From the NCBI RefSeq assembly GCF_001269345.1, contig NZ_CXOP01000002.1:1736853-1800852 (forward strand): a stretch of 64,000 bases of DNA, written 5' to 3'. A program made the position numbers and the translations under genes. The notes below the pieces were generated by a model. That model was not told the DNA's origin. It worked only from the letters and a program-made list of their open reading frames with translations, and searched no databases. This DNA comes from Limnohabitans sp. 2KL-27. GTDB taxonomy: Bacteria > Pseudomonadota > Gammaproteobacteria > Burkholderiales > Burkholderiaceae_C. Shown piece after piece: positions 1 to 8,217 of this stretch. The number at the start of each line of letters is the position of its first letter. Positions within the stretch are counted from its first letter, which is position 1.

Positions 1-1
1 C

Positions 2-1723
2 CAATGGTCGGCCGAGTGGGTGCGCGACATGGGCATTCTGGAGGGCAAAGGCAGCAACAACTGGGTGCTGCCTGGCAGCCGCACCGTGTCGGGCAAGCCT
101 TTGCTGGCCAATGATCCCCATCTGGCCTTGAGTTCTCCCGCCATTTGGTACTACGCCCACCTCAAAGCCCCGGCGGGTGAATTGCCCGGTGGGTACCAAC
201 ACCCGCCGCTCGACGTGATCGGCGCCACCTTGCCCGGCCTGCCTTTTGTGGTGCTGGGGCGCACCACCGGTGTGGCCTGGGGTTTCACCAACACCGGCCC
301 CGACGTGCAGGACTTGTATCTGGAGCAACTTGATGCAGCCAAGCCCGGGCAATACCGCACACCCGATGGCTGGGCCGCTTTTTCACAGCGCAGCGAAACC
401 ATCCGCGTCAAAGGGCAGGCCGATGTCGCGCTCCAGGTGCGCAGCACCCGCCATGGTCCGGTCATCAGCGATGTGCAGCCGCAATACCAAGGCCTGATCG
501 ACGCGAGCCGTTATGCCGTCAGCCTGCGTTGGTCTGCGCTCACGCCCGACAACAAAACCATCGAAGCGGGCATGCAGGCCAACTGGGCCCAAACAGTGCC
601 GCAACTGCTAGAGGCCTTTGCCGAACACCATGCGCCCATGCAAAGTGTGGTGATGGCCGATGCCTTGGGCGATGTGGCCTACAAAGCCGTGGGCAAAGTG
701 CCCACGCGTTCGGCCCAAAACGACATCCGTGGCGTGGCGCCATCCCCGGGTTGGCTGGCCCCATACGACTGGACCGGTTGGCTGCCCTATGCACAAAACC
801 CGGCGGTGGACGCCGCCCAGATCGAGAAAAAGGGCTGGCACGCCACAGCGAACCAGAACATCCTGCCGCCCGGGTATGCCCATTTTTTGGGGGGTGACTG
901 GACCACGCCCGAGCGCTTCGAGCGCATCGAACAGCTGCTGGCGGCCACGCCTCGCCACAGTCTGCAAAGCATGCAGGCCATTCAGAACGATGTGCTGTCC
1001 CTGGGTGCCAAAAACTTGCAGGCCAAGCTCGGACAGGTCACATCAGCGCACGCCTTGGCCCCTGCTGCCTTGAAGCTGTTGGCCGGTTTTGATGGGCAGA
1101 TGCGCACCGACAGTGCAGCGGCTTTGGTGCTGAATGTCTGGGCCGATGAGTTGACGCGGGGCTTGTTGGTGCCGCATTTGGGCGCAGAGCGTTTCCAAGC
1201 GCTGTATGGGAAGCGCCATTTCAGGGCCGCCGTGGAGGGCATCCTGGAGCGTTCCGATGCGTTTTGGTGTGGCCCTTCTGGCTGCCTCGCGCAAGTGACT
1301 GGGGCGCTGGAGCGGGCGCTTGACCGGATTGTGGCCAGCCAGGGGCGCGATCTGTCGGCTTGGCGTTGGGGTGCGTGGCACCCGGCCATCAGCAGCCACA
1401 AACCTTTTGGCAAAGTGCCTTACCTCAACGCCGTGTTCGATGTGCGGGTGGAAAGTGCCGGGGATTTATTCACCGTGAATGTGGGTCAATATTGGGCCAA
1501 TGACAAGCAAGCCCCTTTTGCCAACCGGCATGCGGCCTCCATGCGGGCGGTCTACGACTTGAGTGGGGCTGGTCCGTCGGTTTTCATTTACCAGACAGGG
1601 CAGTCTGGCCATGCGTTTGATCCACGCAGTCGCGACATGGCCGGGCTTTGGGCTAAAGGGAGCTACCGCGCATTGCAGCAACAGCCACAAGCCGTGATGC
1701 ATCACATGACGCTGCGGCCTTGA
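2..1723 (+). CDS. Penicillin acylase family protein, 3' part (5' end outside window)
   Basis: N-terminal nucleophile (Ntn) hydrolase of the penicillin/acyl-homoserine-lactone acylase family; such enzymes are exported to the periplasm and self-cleave into two chains. The reading frame is open to the window edge, so the signal peptide and most of the alpha chain are missing. The beta chain begins at the Ser of GSNNWVLPG (codon at 53-55), the predicted nucleophile. A His lies 22 residues later in NDPHLAL, as in penicillin G acylase, and ATANQNILP (near 845) should carry the oxyanion Asn. The visible 573 residues are mostly beta chain. Substrate cannot be told from sequence: beta-lactam, AHL or another amide are all possible. 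It runs tail-to-tail with the next gene. Confidence 0.88.
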   Translation, partial: QWSAEWVRDMGILEGKGSNNWVLPGSRTVSGKPLLANDPHLALSSPAIWYYAHLKAPAGELPGGYQHPPLDVIGATLPGLPFVVLGRTTGVAWGFTNTGPDVQDLYLEQLDAAKPGQYRTPDGWAAFSQRSETIRVKGQADVALQVRSTRHGPVISDVQPQYQGLIDASRYAVSLRWSALTPDNKTIEAGMQANWAQTVPQLLEAFAEHHAPMQSVVMADALGDVAYKAVGKVPTRSAQNDIRGVAPSPGWLAPYDWTGWLPYAQNPAVDAAQIEKKGWHATANQNILPPGYAHFLGGDWTTPERFERIEQLLAATPRHSLQSMQAIQNDVLSLGAKNLQAKLGQVTSAHALAPAALKLLAGFDGQMRTDSAAALVLNVWADELTRGLLVPHLGAERFQALYGKRHFRAAVEGILERSDAFWCGPSGCLAQVTGALERALDRIVASQGRDLSAWRWGAWHPAISSHKPFGKVPYLNAVFDVRVESAGDLFTVNVGQYWANDKQAPFANRHAASMRAVYDLSGAGPSVFIYQTGQSGHAFDPRSRDMAGLWAKGSYRALQQQPQAVMHHMTLRP

Positions 1724-1753
1724 GTCGCCCAACGGTCTTGTAGGGTGTGGACG

Positions 1754-2371
1754 TCAGGCGCGGCGCTGCGCGACAAAGCCTGACAAATAGGCCGACATCC
1801 AGACGGGTGACAGCGCCTTGTTGAGGACCTGAATACTGGCCGTGTGGCTGGCTAATTTGGACGGCGGCAGCAAATCTGCCTCCGCAGTCAGGATCAGCGT
1901 GTGGGCCACGGTGTGCCTGGAGCTCACAAATTTCTGCAAGATGTCCAAGGCTTTTTCTTGCTGTTTGCGCGACTCGGTCATTTGAACGACCAGCAGGTCG
2001 TGCTTTTCGTTCAACAACGCCAGCAAAGCTTCTGTCAGGGAATCGTAAAACGACATTTGAAGTGGCAATGGCCATTGGGCCATGTCCTTTTTGAGCCGGT
2101 GGGTCAGCTCTGGGGACTCGATCACCATCATGACTTTGGCGCGCCGGTCCGTGGGCAAGCGCGGTGCTTCAGAAAAATTGTTGGCACTTTGGTAATTCAG
2201 CACCGAGGACAGCGAAATCCGACGGTGTCCGCCAAAGGTTTTCCAAGCCTGCAAGATGTTGTTGTCGACCAGTTTCTGGATGGTCGCCATCGACAAACCC
2301 AAACGCTTGGCGGCCTGTGAACTGGTCAGAAACTCGGCAGTTTCTGCTTCGAGGGGTTCGGCTTCGGTCAT
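1754..2371 (-). CDS. Excisionase/MerR-type HTH regulator with pseudo-receiver domain
   Basis: About 205 residues from the ATG at 2371; an upstream in-frame start at 2518 exists, but its extra 49 residues look like non-coding sequence. Residues 14-60 form a small winged helix-turn-helix of the excisionase/BldC type, with SSQAAKRLGLSMATIQKLVD followed by the wing FGGHRRIS. Residues 73-205 look like a two-component receiver fold (KVMMVIESPEL, then LLVVQMTES, LILTAEADL, LNKAL). The acidic pair after strand 1 and the phospho-acceptor Asp after strand 3 appear to be missing, so phosphorylation is unlikely. Target genes are unknown; the divergent MFS gene across a 317 bp AT-rich gap is an obvious candidate. 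Confidence 0.75.
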   Translation of the reverse strand: MTEAEPLEAETAEFLTSSQAAKRLGLSMATIQKLVDNNILQAWKTFGGHRRISLSSVLNYQSANNFSEAPRLPTDRRAKVMMVIESPELTHRLKKDMAQWPLPLQMSFYDSLTEALLALLNEKHDLLVVQMTESRKQQEKALDILQKFVSSRHTVAHTLILTAEADLLPPSKLASHTASIQVLNKALSPVWMSAYLSGFVAQRRA

Positions 2372-2688
2372 GGTGTGTGGGCTCTCTGGGTGGTTTAGGG
2401 CGTTGCGCGATGCTCGGTCCGCTGGCACATTCCCTGGCGTGCCTTGCCAAATTTTTGACTTTTTGGTGGATGCCACGGTGCTATGAAGCATCAAAATCAT
2501 CCGCCGCAGCGCTTTCAATTTTCAAGAAAAACAATTCGTCAGAACACCCCCAATTAGGGATGTTTTGATTGAATTTATTGAAAATTTAAAAATAATTAAC
2601 AAAATTGATGAGATTCAAAGGGGATCTCTGCGTGGCCACGCCCCAGGGTGACTGTCGGGTCAAGCGCCTGCAGTTACATTCAAGGCAC
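2372..2688. promoter_or_regulatory. AT-rich divergent intergenic region
   Basis: This is the longest gene-free stretch (317 bp) in the window. Positions 2555-2615 are strikingly AT-rich against GC-rich surroundings and contain TTGATT (2565-2570), TTGAAA (2578-2583) and AATAAT (2591-2596). None of these gives a well-spaced -35/-10 pair. It separates the HTH regulator from the MFS gene and probably holds both promoters and perhaps the regulator's own binding sites. I see no RNA gene in it. Confidence 0.45.
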
Positions 2689-3870
2689 ATGTCTTCCGAT
2701 CCTCCGTCCCACCTACACCCCTGGCAAGTGATCACAGGCGGTATTTGCGGCTTGGTCTTGTCCATCGGCCTGGCCCGGTTCGCCTTCACCCCCTTGTTGC
2801 CCCAACTGCAGTTGCAGACGGGCCTGAGCGATGCCGCAGCTGGGGGCCTGGCCGCCACCCACTACGCGGGTTACATCTCAGGCGTTCTGGCGGCTGCCTG
2901 GATCGACGATGTGCGCTGGCGGCACCGCCTCTACAGCATGGGACTTTGGGTGTCGCTGCTCACCGTGGCCGGGATGGCCTTGTCCACTTGGATGCCTGCT
3001 TGGGCCATGTGGCGCTATTTGGGGGGCTTGTGCGGTGCCACCGGCATGTTGCTCGGTGCAGGTTTGGTGTTGGGTTGGCTGATGCGACAAGGCCGACGGC
3101 CCGAGTTGGGGGTGCTTTTTATCGGATTGGGCTTGGGCATCGTGGTGTCGGCCCTGGGTGCCTGGGGCGTGTCGCACATCTGGGCGAATTGGTCGCATCA
3201 ATGGCTGGCCATGTCGGCAATCGGGCTGGTGTTTTTGGTGCCGGCCTGGTGGTGGCGGCCGCCCGTGCCGCCTGCTCAGGCTGCCGTGACCTCTGCAGAG
3301 GCTGGGCCCAAAGTGTCGCGCCGTTGGATGCTGACCATGGCGGCCAGCTACTTTGCGGCGGGTTGGGGCTTTGTGATCAGCGCCACCTTCACGGTGGCCG
3401 TTGTCGAGCGAGAACCGGCATGGGCCGGGCAGGGCGCATTGGCTTGGGCACTGGTGGGGCTGGCGGCCATGCCTGCGGTATTTTTGTGGGACAAGGTGGC
3501 GCGGCGCTGGGGTGACACCCGGGCCCTGCTGCTGGCCTTTGGTTTGCAGACCTTCTCGGTCATCTTGCCGGCCCTGTCGGGCTCTTTGGCGGCCGCACTG
3601 GGTGGCGCCATCGGCTATGGCGCCACCTTCATCGGCATTGTCAGTTTGACACTCGCGTTGGTCGGGCGGCGAGCCCCGAACAACCCGGGCAAAGCCATGG
3701 CCCGCCTGACCTTGAGTTATGGCGCAGCGCAGGTGATTGCCCCCGTGGTGGCCGGCGCCATGGCGCAGGCCACTGGCACTTTCAAGGGCGCTTTGTGGTT
3801 GACCGCTGGGGTGATGCTGCTGGGCATGGCCTTGCTGGCCACTTTGCCGGATGACCCTTCTACGACATGA
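2689..3870 (+). CDS. YbfB/YjiJ family MFS transporter
   Basis: Inner-membrane major facilitator, about 393 residues and roughly 12 hydrophobic segments. The opening (GGICGLVLSIGLARFAFTPL) is typical of the YbfB/YjiJ branch, whose substrates are mostly unknown. The ATG at 2689 is chosen because AAGG lies just upstream (2682-2685) and the preceding in-frame residues from 2605 are not membrane-protein-like. A charged loop after TM6 separates two six-helix halves (about residues 190-205). It is divergent from the HTH regulator, which may control it. Export of a small hydrophobic or amino-acid-like compound is a guess. Confidence 0.85.
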   Translation: MSSDPPSHLHPWQVITGGICGLVLSIGLARFAFTPLLPQLQLQTGLSDAAAGGLAATHYAGYISGVLAAAWIDDVRWRHRLYSMGLWVSLLTVAGMALSTWMPAWAMWRYLGGLCGATGMLLGAGLVLGWLMRQGRRPELGVLFIGLGLGIVVSALGAWGVSHIWANWSHQWLAMSAIGLVFLVPAWWWRPPVPPAQAAVTSAEAGPKVSRRWMLTMAASYFAAGWGFVISATFTVAVVEREPAWAGQGALAWALVGLAAMPAVFLWDKVARRWGDTRALLLAFGLQTFSVILPALSGSLAAALGGAIGYGATFIGIVSLTLALVGRRAPNNPGKAMARLTLSYGAAQVIAPVVAGAMAQATGTFKGALWLTAGVMLLGMALLATLPDDPSTT

Positions 3871-4001
3871 TCACCTTGCGTTGGCCAAGACGGCTGATTC
3901 AACGCAAATGGCTTGAGACCCATGCGCGTCATCGGTCAATGGGTGTTGTTCGCAAAATGGCTTTTCTCTAAAAAGCCTTTCAAGGCAACAGGGTGGAAAA
4001 T

Positions 4002-6080
4002 ATGAACATGTCCGACACCTTGGACGGGCCAGGACGCCATTTTGCCGAGCAGCATCTGCACACCGTCCTGGCCCGCCTGGCCGGGCCGGGTGCTCTGCCC
4101 CGCGCCGATCAGGTTGACGCGGTGCATGCTGCGCTGCAACCGGCGTCCCGCGTGTTGGTGGTGCAAGCCACGGGCTGGGGCAAGTCGGCGGTGTACTGGG
4201 CAGCTACTCACGCCATTCGCAGCAAGGGCGCTGGCCCCACTTTGGTGATCTCGCCCCTGCTGGCACTGATGCGCGACCAGGTGAGCGCCGCCGAGCGGGC
4301 GGGTCTGAAGGCGGCCACCGTGAACTCCACCAACCTTGACGACTGGGACGAGGTGTTTGCGCAACTGGACGCAGACAGGCTGGACGTGTTGCTGGTCTCG
4401 CCCGAGCGGCTGGGCAACCCGCGCTTTGCGGCGCGCTTGGGCGCTTTGCTGGCCCGGGTGGGCCTGATTGTGATCGACGAGGCGCACTGCATCAGCGACT
4501 GGGGCTTTGACTTCAGGCCCGATTACCAGCGGCTGGCGCGGGCGCTCTTGTCCACCCCCACGGCCAGCGTCCTCGCCACCACTGCCACGGCCAACCAGCG
4601 GGTGACGCACGACATTGGCCAGCAGCTGGGCGTGGGCACGGTGATCTTTCGCGGCACGCTGGCTCGCACCTCCCTGACGCTGTCGGTGGTGCCCGGCTTA
4701 TCCCCCTTGCAGCGTTATGCCTGGTTGGCCGACGCCCTGGAGCAGTTGCCTGGTTCGGGCATTGTCTATGTGCTCACGGTGGCCGAAGCCGAACGGCTGA
4801 CGGCGTTTTTGCGCAGCTGCGGGCATGCGGTCGATGCCTACACCGGACAAAGTGACGCGGACACGCGCTGGTTGGTGGAAGACCGTTTGCGCCACAACCA
4901 GATCAAGGCGGTGGTGGCCACTTCGGCGCTGGGCATGGGTTACGACAAGCCCGACCTCGGGTTCTGTGTGCATGTGGGTTCCCCCTCGACCCCGGTGGCG
5001 TATTACCAGCAGGTGGGCCGGGCAGGACGGGCGGTGGCGCATGCCGAAGGGGTGTTGTTGCCTTCCGACGCCGATGAGCGCATTTGGGATTACTTCGCCA
5101 CCGCGTCGATTCCAGACCCCGTCACGGCGGCCAAAGTCCTGGCGAGTTTGGGCACGGACGGGCGCAGCTTGCTGGAAATCGAAGCCGATACCGGCGTGCG
5201 CCGGGGAAGACTCGAAGCGCTGCTCAAAATTTTGGCTGTGGATGGCGTCGTGGACAAAGACGGCTCGGCATGGCGGGCGACGGGCGTGCCCTACGAACAC
5301 GACGCGGCCAAATGGACGGCCTTGGCGCAGGTGCGCCAGCAAGAGGCCGACATCATGCGCCAGTACGCACACGGGCAAGGTTGCTTGATGGCTTATTTGC
5401 AGACTGCTCTGGACGACCCTTTGCCCACGCCTTGCGGCCGCTGCTCGGTGTGCACCGGGCATTTGCCCTTTCCGGGGCTTTCGCCCTCACCCGAAAAGCT
5501 GATCGCTGCCCGCGACTTCTTGCGGGGCATGGACGTGGCCATCGAGCCGCGCAAACGCTGGCCGGGCGGGGTGGGGCGCCGGGGCGCGATTCGCGGCTTT
5601 GATGCAGGCCGCGCCGTGGCGTTTGCCGATGACCCGGCCTGGGTGACCGAGCTGCAGGCGCTGCGCACGGCGGTGTCGGGGGATGTGCCTGCCGAGATCC
5701 TGGCAGGGGCTGTGGCCTTGCTCGGGCGCTGGGCCAAGAGCTGGCCAGCCCGTCCGCTGTGCGTGGTGCCCCTGCCTTCGCCCGACATGGCCTTGAACCG
5801 GCGTGTGGCCGATGACATCGCCCAAAAGGGCCGCCTGCCTTTGCTTGACGTGTTCAGCTGGACGGGCGGACCTGCGCCGGATGACGCGGCCTCTACCCCG
5901 GTGGTGGCGCATCTGGAGTCGGCCATTCGTCTGGCACCCGATGCCGCTTTGCCCGCCGGGCCGGTGCTGCTGGTGGCCGCCGATGTGCGCACCCGCTGGA
6001 CGGCTACGGTGGCGGCAGCGCTCTTGCGCGAGCGGGGGGCCAGCCAGGTTCTTTTGCTGGCCTTGCACCTGCGGCCTTGA
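4002..6080 (+). CDS. RecQ-family ATP-dependent DNA helicase with degenerate PRTase C-terminus
   Basis: Superfamily 2 helicase of about 692 residues. Numbered from the ATG at 4002: Walker A TGWGKS (57-62), motif Ia SPLLALMRDQV, DEAH (159-162), TATAN motif III, SALGMGYDKPDLG, and QQVGRAGR (arginine finger, 337-343). A zinc site follows with Cys461, 478, 481 and 484. No HRDC domain is visible. The last 130 residues resemble the phosphoribosyltransferase-like tail found on some RecQ-like proteins, but the PRPP loop reads LVAADVRTRWT and has lost the usual acidic pair and TG. A GTG at 3993 and ATGs at 4002 and 4008 are all possible starts; GGTGG at 3992-3996 favours 4002. Likely role: DNA repair or recombination. 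Confidence 0.88.
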   Translation: MNMSDTLDGPGRHFAEQHLHTVLARLAGPGALPRADQVDAVHAALQPASRVLVVQATGWGKSAVYWAATHAIRSKGAGPTLVISPLLALMRDQVSAAERAGLKAATVNSTNLDDWDEVFAQLDADRLDVLLVSPERLGNPRFAARLGALLARVGLIVIDEAHCISDWGFDFRPDYQRLARALLSTPTASVLATTATANQRVTHDIGQQLGVGTVIFRGTLARTSLTLSVVPGLSPLQRYAWLADALEQLPGSGIVYVLTVAEAERLTAFLRSCGHAVDAYTGQSDADTRWLVEDRLRHNQIKAVVATSALGMGYDKPDLGFCVHVGSPSTPVAYYQQVGRAGRAVAHAEGVLLPSDADERIWDYFATASIPDPVTAAKVLASLGTDGRSLLEIEADTGVRRGRLEALLKILAVDGVVDKDGSAWRATGVPYEHDAAKWTALAQVRQQEADIMRQYAHGQGCLMAYLQTALDDPLPTPCGRCSVCTGHLPFPGLSPSPEKLIAARDFLRGMDVAIEPRKRWPGGVGRRGAIRGFDAGRAVAFADDPAWVTELQALRTAVSGDVPAEILAGAVALLGRWAKSWPARPLCVVPLPSPDMALNRRVADDIAQKGRLPLLDVFSWTGGPAPDDAASTPVVAHLESAIRLAPDAALPAGPVLLVAADVRTRWTATVAAALLRERGASQVLLLALHLRP

Positions 6081-6111
6081 GGCATGATGAGCGATTGATT
6101 TGAAGAAGACG

Positions 6112-6615
6112 ATGAACGACCACACCCCAGACATGCAAGACCGGCCCCTGCTTCAGGAACCACGCCTGTGGCAAAACGAGCAATGGACCGCCCAAGTCAT
6201 CAAAAATGACGATGACGACGGTTGGGCCGTGGCCATGTACCGAGAAGGCGAGAGCGAGCCCGCCTTGGTGGGGCCGTGGACCATGGGTCGCGACAAAAAG
6301 AACCCCAAGCCGCTGGACGGCTCGGCATTCATCACCTTGGTGAAAACCGCCAGTGAGTTTGTGCGACGCAGCGAGCAGCAGTTGCACGCCACGCTGCACC
6401 AGTCGGTCGTGGTCAATGGCCCAGGCGGGCGGGTGACGGTGCTGTTGGACATCGTGCCCGACGAGGACAGCCCATACGCCACGCTCAGCGCGCAAGATGA
6501 CGCTGACACCCTGCTGGCCCAGGTCAAGGTGGAGGCCGGCTTCAAGCTCAACCGCCAAACGGCGCAGGCCTGGGTCGATGCCGACTTTGCCAAGTCGGGT
6601 GCGGCTCGCCGCTGA
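6112..6615 (+). CDS. Hypothetical protein, 167 aa
   Basis: I do not recognise this protein. It starts at the ATG preceded by GAAGAAGA and ends 30 bp before the convergent VOC gene. It has no signal peptide or membrane segment and is acidic in its first half (a DDDDG run near residue 37). The composition and secondary-structure-like pattern of a soluble alpha/beta domain are seen across residues 10-160. The codon use matches the neighbours, which supports a real gene. It lies 31 bp downstream of the RecQ-like helicase and may be co-transcribed with it; no function is assigned. Confidence 0.7.
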   Translation: MNDHTPDMQDRPLLQEPRLWQNEQWTAQVIKNDDDDGWAVAMYREGESEPALVGPWTMGRDKKNPKPLDGSAFITLVKTASEFVRRSEQQLHATLHQSVVVNGPGGRVTVLLDIVPDEDSPYATLSAQDDADTLLAQVKVEAGFKLNRQTAQAWVDADFAKSGAARR

Positions 6616-6645
6616 AGCATCAGCAAGCCGATGCGGCGATGGGGC

Positions 6646-7353
6646 TCAAATCCCCAGGCTTTGCAACTGAACCAGCCCTTTCGGGGTTTGCAGCGTGGCC
6701 ACCAAATTGGCTGGGCCGGCCTCGATGGCAATGCCTTCGAGTCCAATGGCCGCGTAGGCCGCTTGGAGTTTGGCGGCGCTGGGGTGGCTCACGCTCAGGC
6801 TTTGCAAGGTCACGCCGGAGCGCGGCAGGCTGTTGCGCGGGTGCAGGCGCAGCGGGTCGGTCGCGTCGGGTTTGCCCCATTGGATCAAGGTGGGCAAGGT
6901 GCCGTCGAAGAGGCGCTCGCCGTCTTCGCGCACTGTAATTTGCCAGTTGAGAGTGCCTTTGCCAGACTTGCGGCTGGCGTGCACGACTTGGCCACGCTCA
7001 ATGCCTTGGGCCCGCAGCAGATGGCGGGCGGCCTTGATGTCGTCGGTGCTGGACACGAAGTGGATCAGCCGGGGTTGCTCGGCAACGGTTTTTTGCAAGG
7101 CCTTGTTGTCCATGTCGAACCAGCGTGGCACCTGCGAACGTTTGGGGATCACGGCCGCTGGGTTGATGGCGATGATTTCAAAATAAGCCAAGGGGAATTG
7201 GGGGGAGGCAATTTTGAACAGGCGGTTGTGCGTGCCATATTTTTCGTGTTCGCCGCCGGGGCCGGGTGTGATGCCCAGGGTCTCTTCACACCATTGCACG
7301 CCGTCTTGCAATGACGCTGCCATCACCACCAAATGGTCAATTTGAGTTTTCAT
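6646..7353 (-). CDS. VOC/glyoxalase-like domain protein
   Basis: About 235 residues from the ATG at 7353 (QIDHLVVMAASLQDGVQWCE). The start, GTHNRLFKI and LAYFEIIAI match the first beta-alpha-beta-beta-beta module of the vicinal-oxygen-chelate fold of the Glyoxalase_3 type. A second, more divergent module follows after about residue 130 (VTLQSLSVSHP onward). The metal-ligand positions include His5 and Glu85 or so, as expected for one half-site. No glyoxalase I activity should be assumed; many such proteins have unknown substrates. It is divergent from the isochorismatase-like gene with an 85 bp gap. Confidence 0.82.
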   Translation of the reverse strand: MKTQIDHLVVMAASLQDGVQWCEETLGITPGPGGEHEKYGTHNRLFKIASPQFPLAYFEIIAINPAAVIPKRSQVPRWFDMDNKALQKTVAEQPRLIHFVSSTDDIKAARHLLRAQGIERGQVVHASRKSGKGTLNWQITVREDGERLFDGTLPTLIQWGKPDATDPLRLHPRNSLPRSGVTLQSLSVSHPSAAKLQAAYAAIGLEGIAIEAGPANLVATLQTPKGLVQLQSLGI

Positions 7354-7438
7354 TTTTTCAAAATCAGATATTGCCTCAGAGCATAACGGATGCATGCTCG
7401 CGCCTGCGACAATCGCAGGCACTGTTCTTGGAGTCTTT

Positions 7439-8044
7439 ATGTTGATCGATGCTGATGAAAGCCAACTGGTGCTGGTGGATTTTCAGGTCCGCCTGAAACC
7501 TGCGATGCTGGACGCAGACGCCGTGTGGGCCAACGCCGCACGCCTGGCCACCTTGGCCCAAGCGCTGGAGGTGCCCACTTGGGGCACCGAGCAAAATCCA
7601 TCGCGCCTGGGCGAGATGCCCCCCGACATCCGCAGCCATTGCCGCCAGGTCCTGGCCAAGATGCAGTTCAGCGCTGTCGAAGAGGGTCTGGGCGAATGGC
7701 TTCAGCCCGAGCCAGTTCAGGCCCCGCGCGGCAATGCCCGCAGTTTGCCACGCCACTTGCAAAAGCCCCAGACCGGAACCGAGCCACGCAAGATCATCGT
7801 GTTGGCCGGTTGTGAAGCGCACATTTGTTTGATGCAGACCGCCCTGGATTTGCTGGAAGATGATTTCGAGGTCTGGGTGGTGACCGATGCCTGCAGCTCG
7901 CGCACCGAGCGCAACCGCGATGCCGCTTATGACCGATTGGCGGGGGCAGGCGCAGAGTTGGTCACTGCCGAGATGGTGGCGTTTGAGTGGATCCGCACCG
8001 CCGAGCATCCCGACTTCAAGTTGCTGCAAAGCTTGTTCAAATGA
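7439..8044 (+). CDS. Isochorismatase-family cysteine hydrolase
   Basis: About 201 residues; the ATG at 7439 has GGAG at 7430-7433. The family triad is visible: Asp14 in LVLVDFQ, Lys74 in LAKMQF, and Cys130 in AGCEAHICLMQTA, with the usual small residues before it. A Pro/Arg-rich insertion at about 90-118 separates the Lys from the core strand. This resembles the YcaC/nicotinamidase-like cytoplasmic hydrolases, not the EntB aryl-carrier type. Substrate is unknown. It precedes prpE by 173 bp and is probably a separate unit. Confidence 0.88.
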   Translation: MLIDADESQLVLVDFQVRLKPAMLDADAVWANAARLATLAQALEVPTWGTEQNPSRLGEMPPDIRSHCRQVLAKMQFSAVEEGLGEWLQPEPVQAPRGNARSLPRHLQKPQTGTEPRKIIVLAGCEAHICLMQTALDLLEDDFEVWVVTDACSSRTERNRDAAYDRLAGAGAELVTAEMVAFEWIRTAEHPDFKLLQSLFK

Positions 8045-8217
8045 AGGGCCATCGGTCAGTACAGCGCTGTCCGACTCTGTGGGTGGCTATTTTGCAGCCG
8101 GTTTGAGTCAGCTTATTGCAAGTCCTTTGTCCATAATTATGAATTCAGAAGTTCGGGGTGATGCGAGACCATCGCACCCTTCTGGGTTTCAACTTGGTGG
8201 GTTTTCAGGAGACATCC
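8045..8217 (+). promoter_or_regulatory. prpE leader and possible promoter
   Basis: The gap before prpE has a perfect 10-bp palindrome ACAGCGCTGT (8061-8070) and a possible sigma-70 promoter, TTGCAA (8116-8121) with TATGAA (8138-8143) at 16 bp. AGGAGA (8206-8211) is the ribosome binding site. The promoter call is by eye and weak. Confidence 0.35.

Noticed and set aside
1754..2518. Longer N-terminus for the HTH regulator starting at 2518
   Set aside because: The added 49 residues have no fold pattern; the ATG at 2371 gives a normal start for the winged helix.
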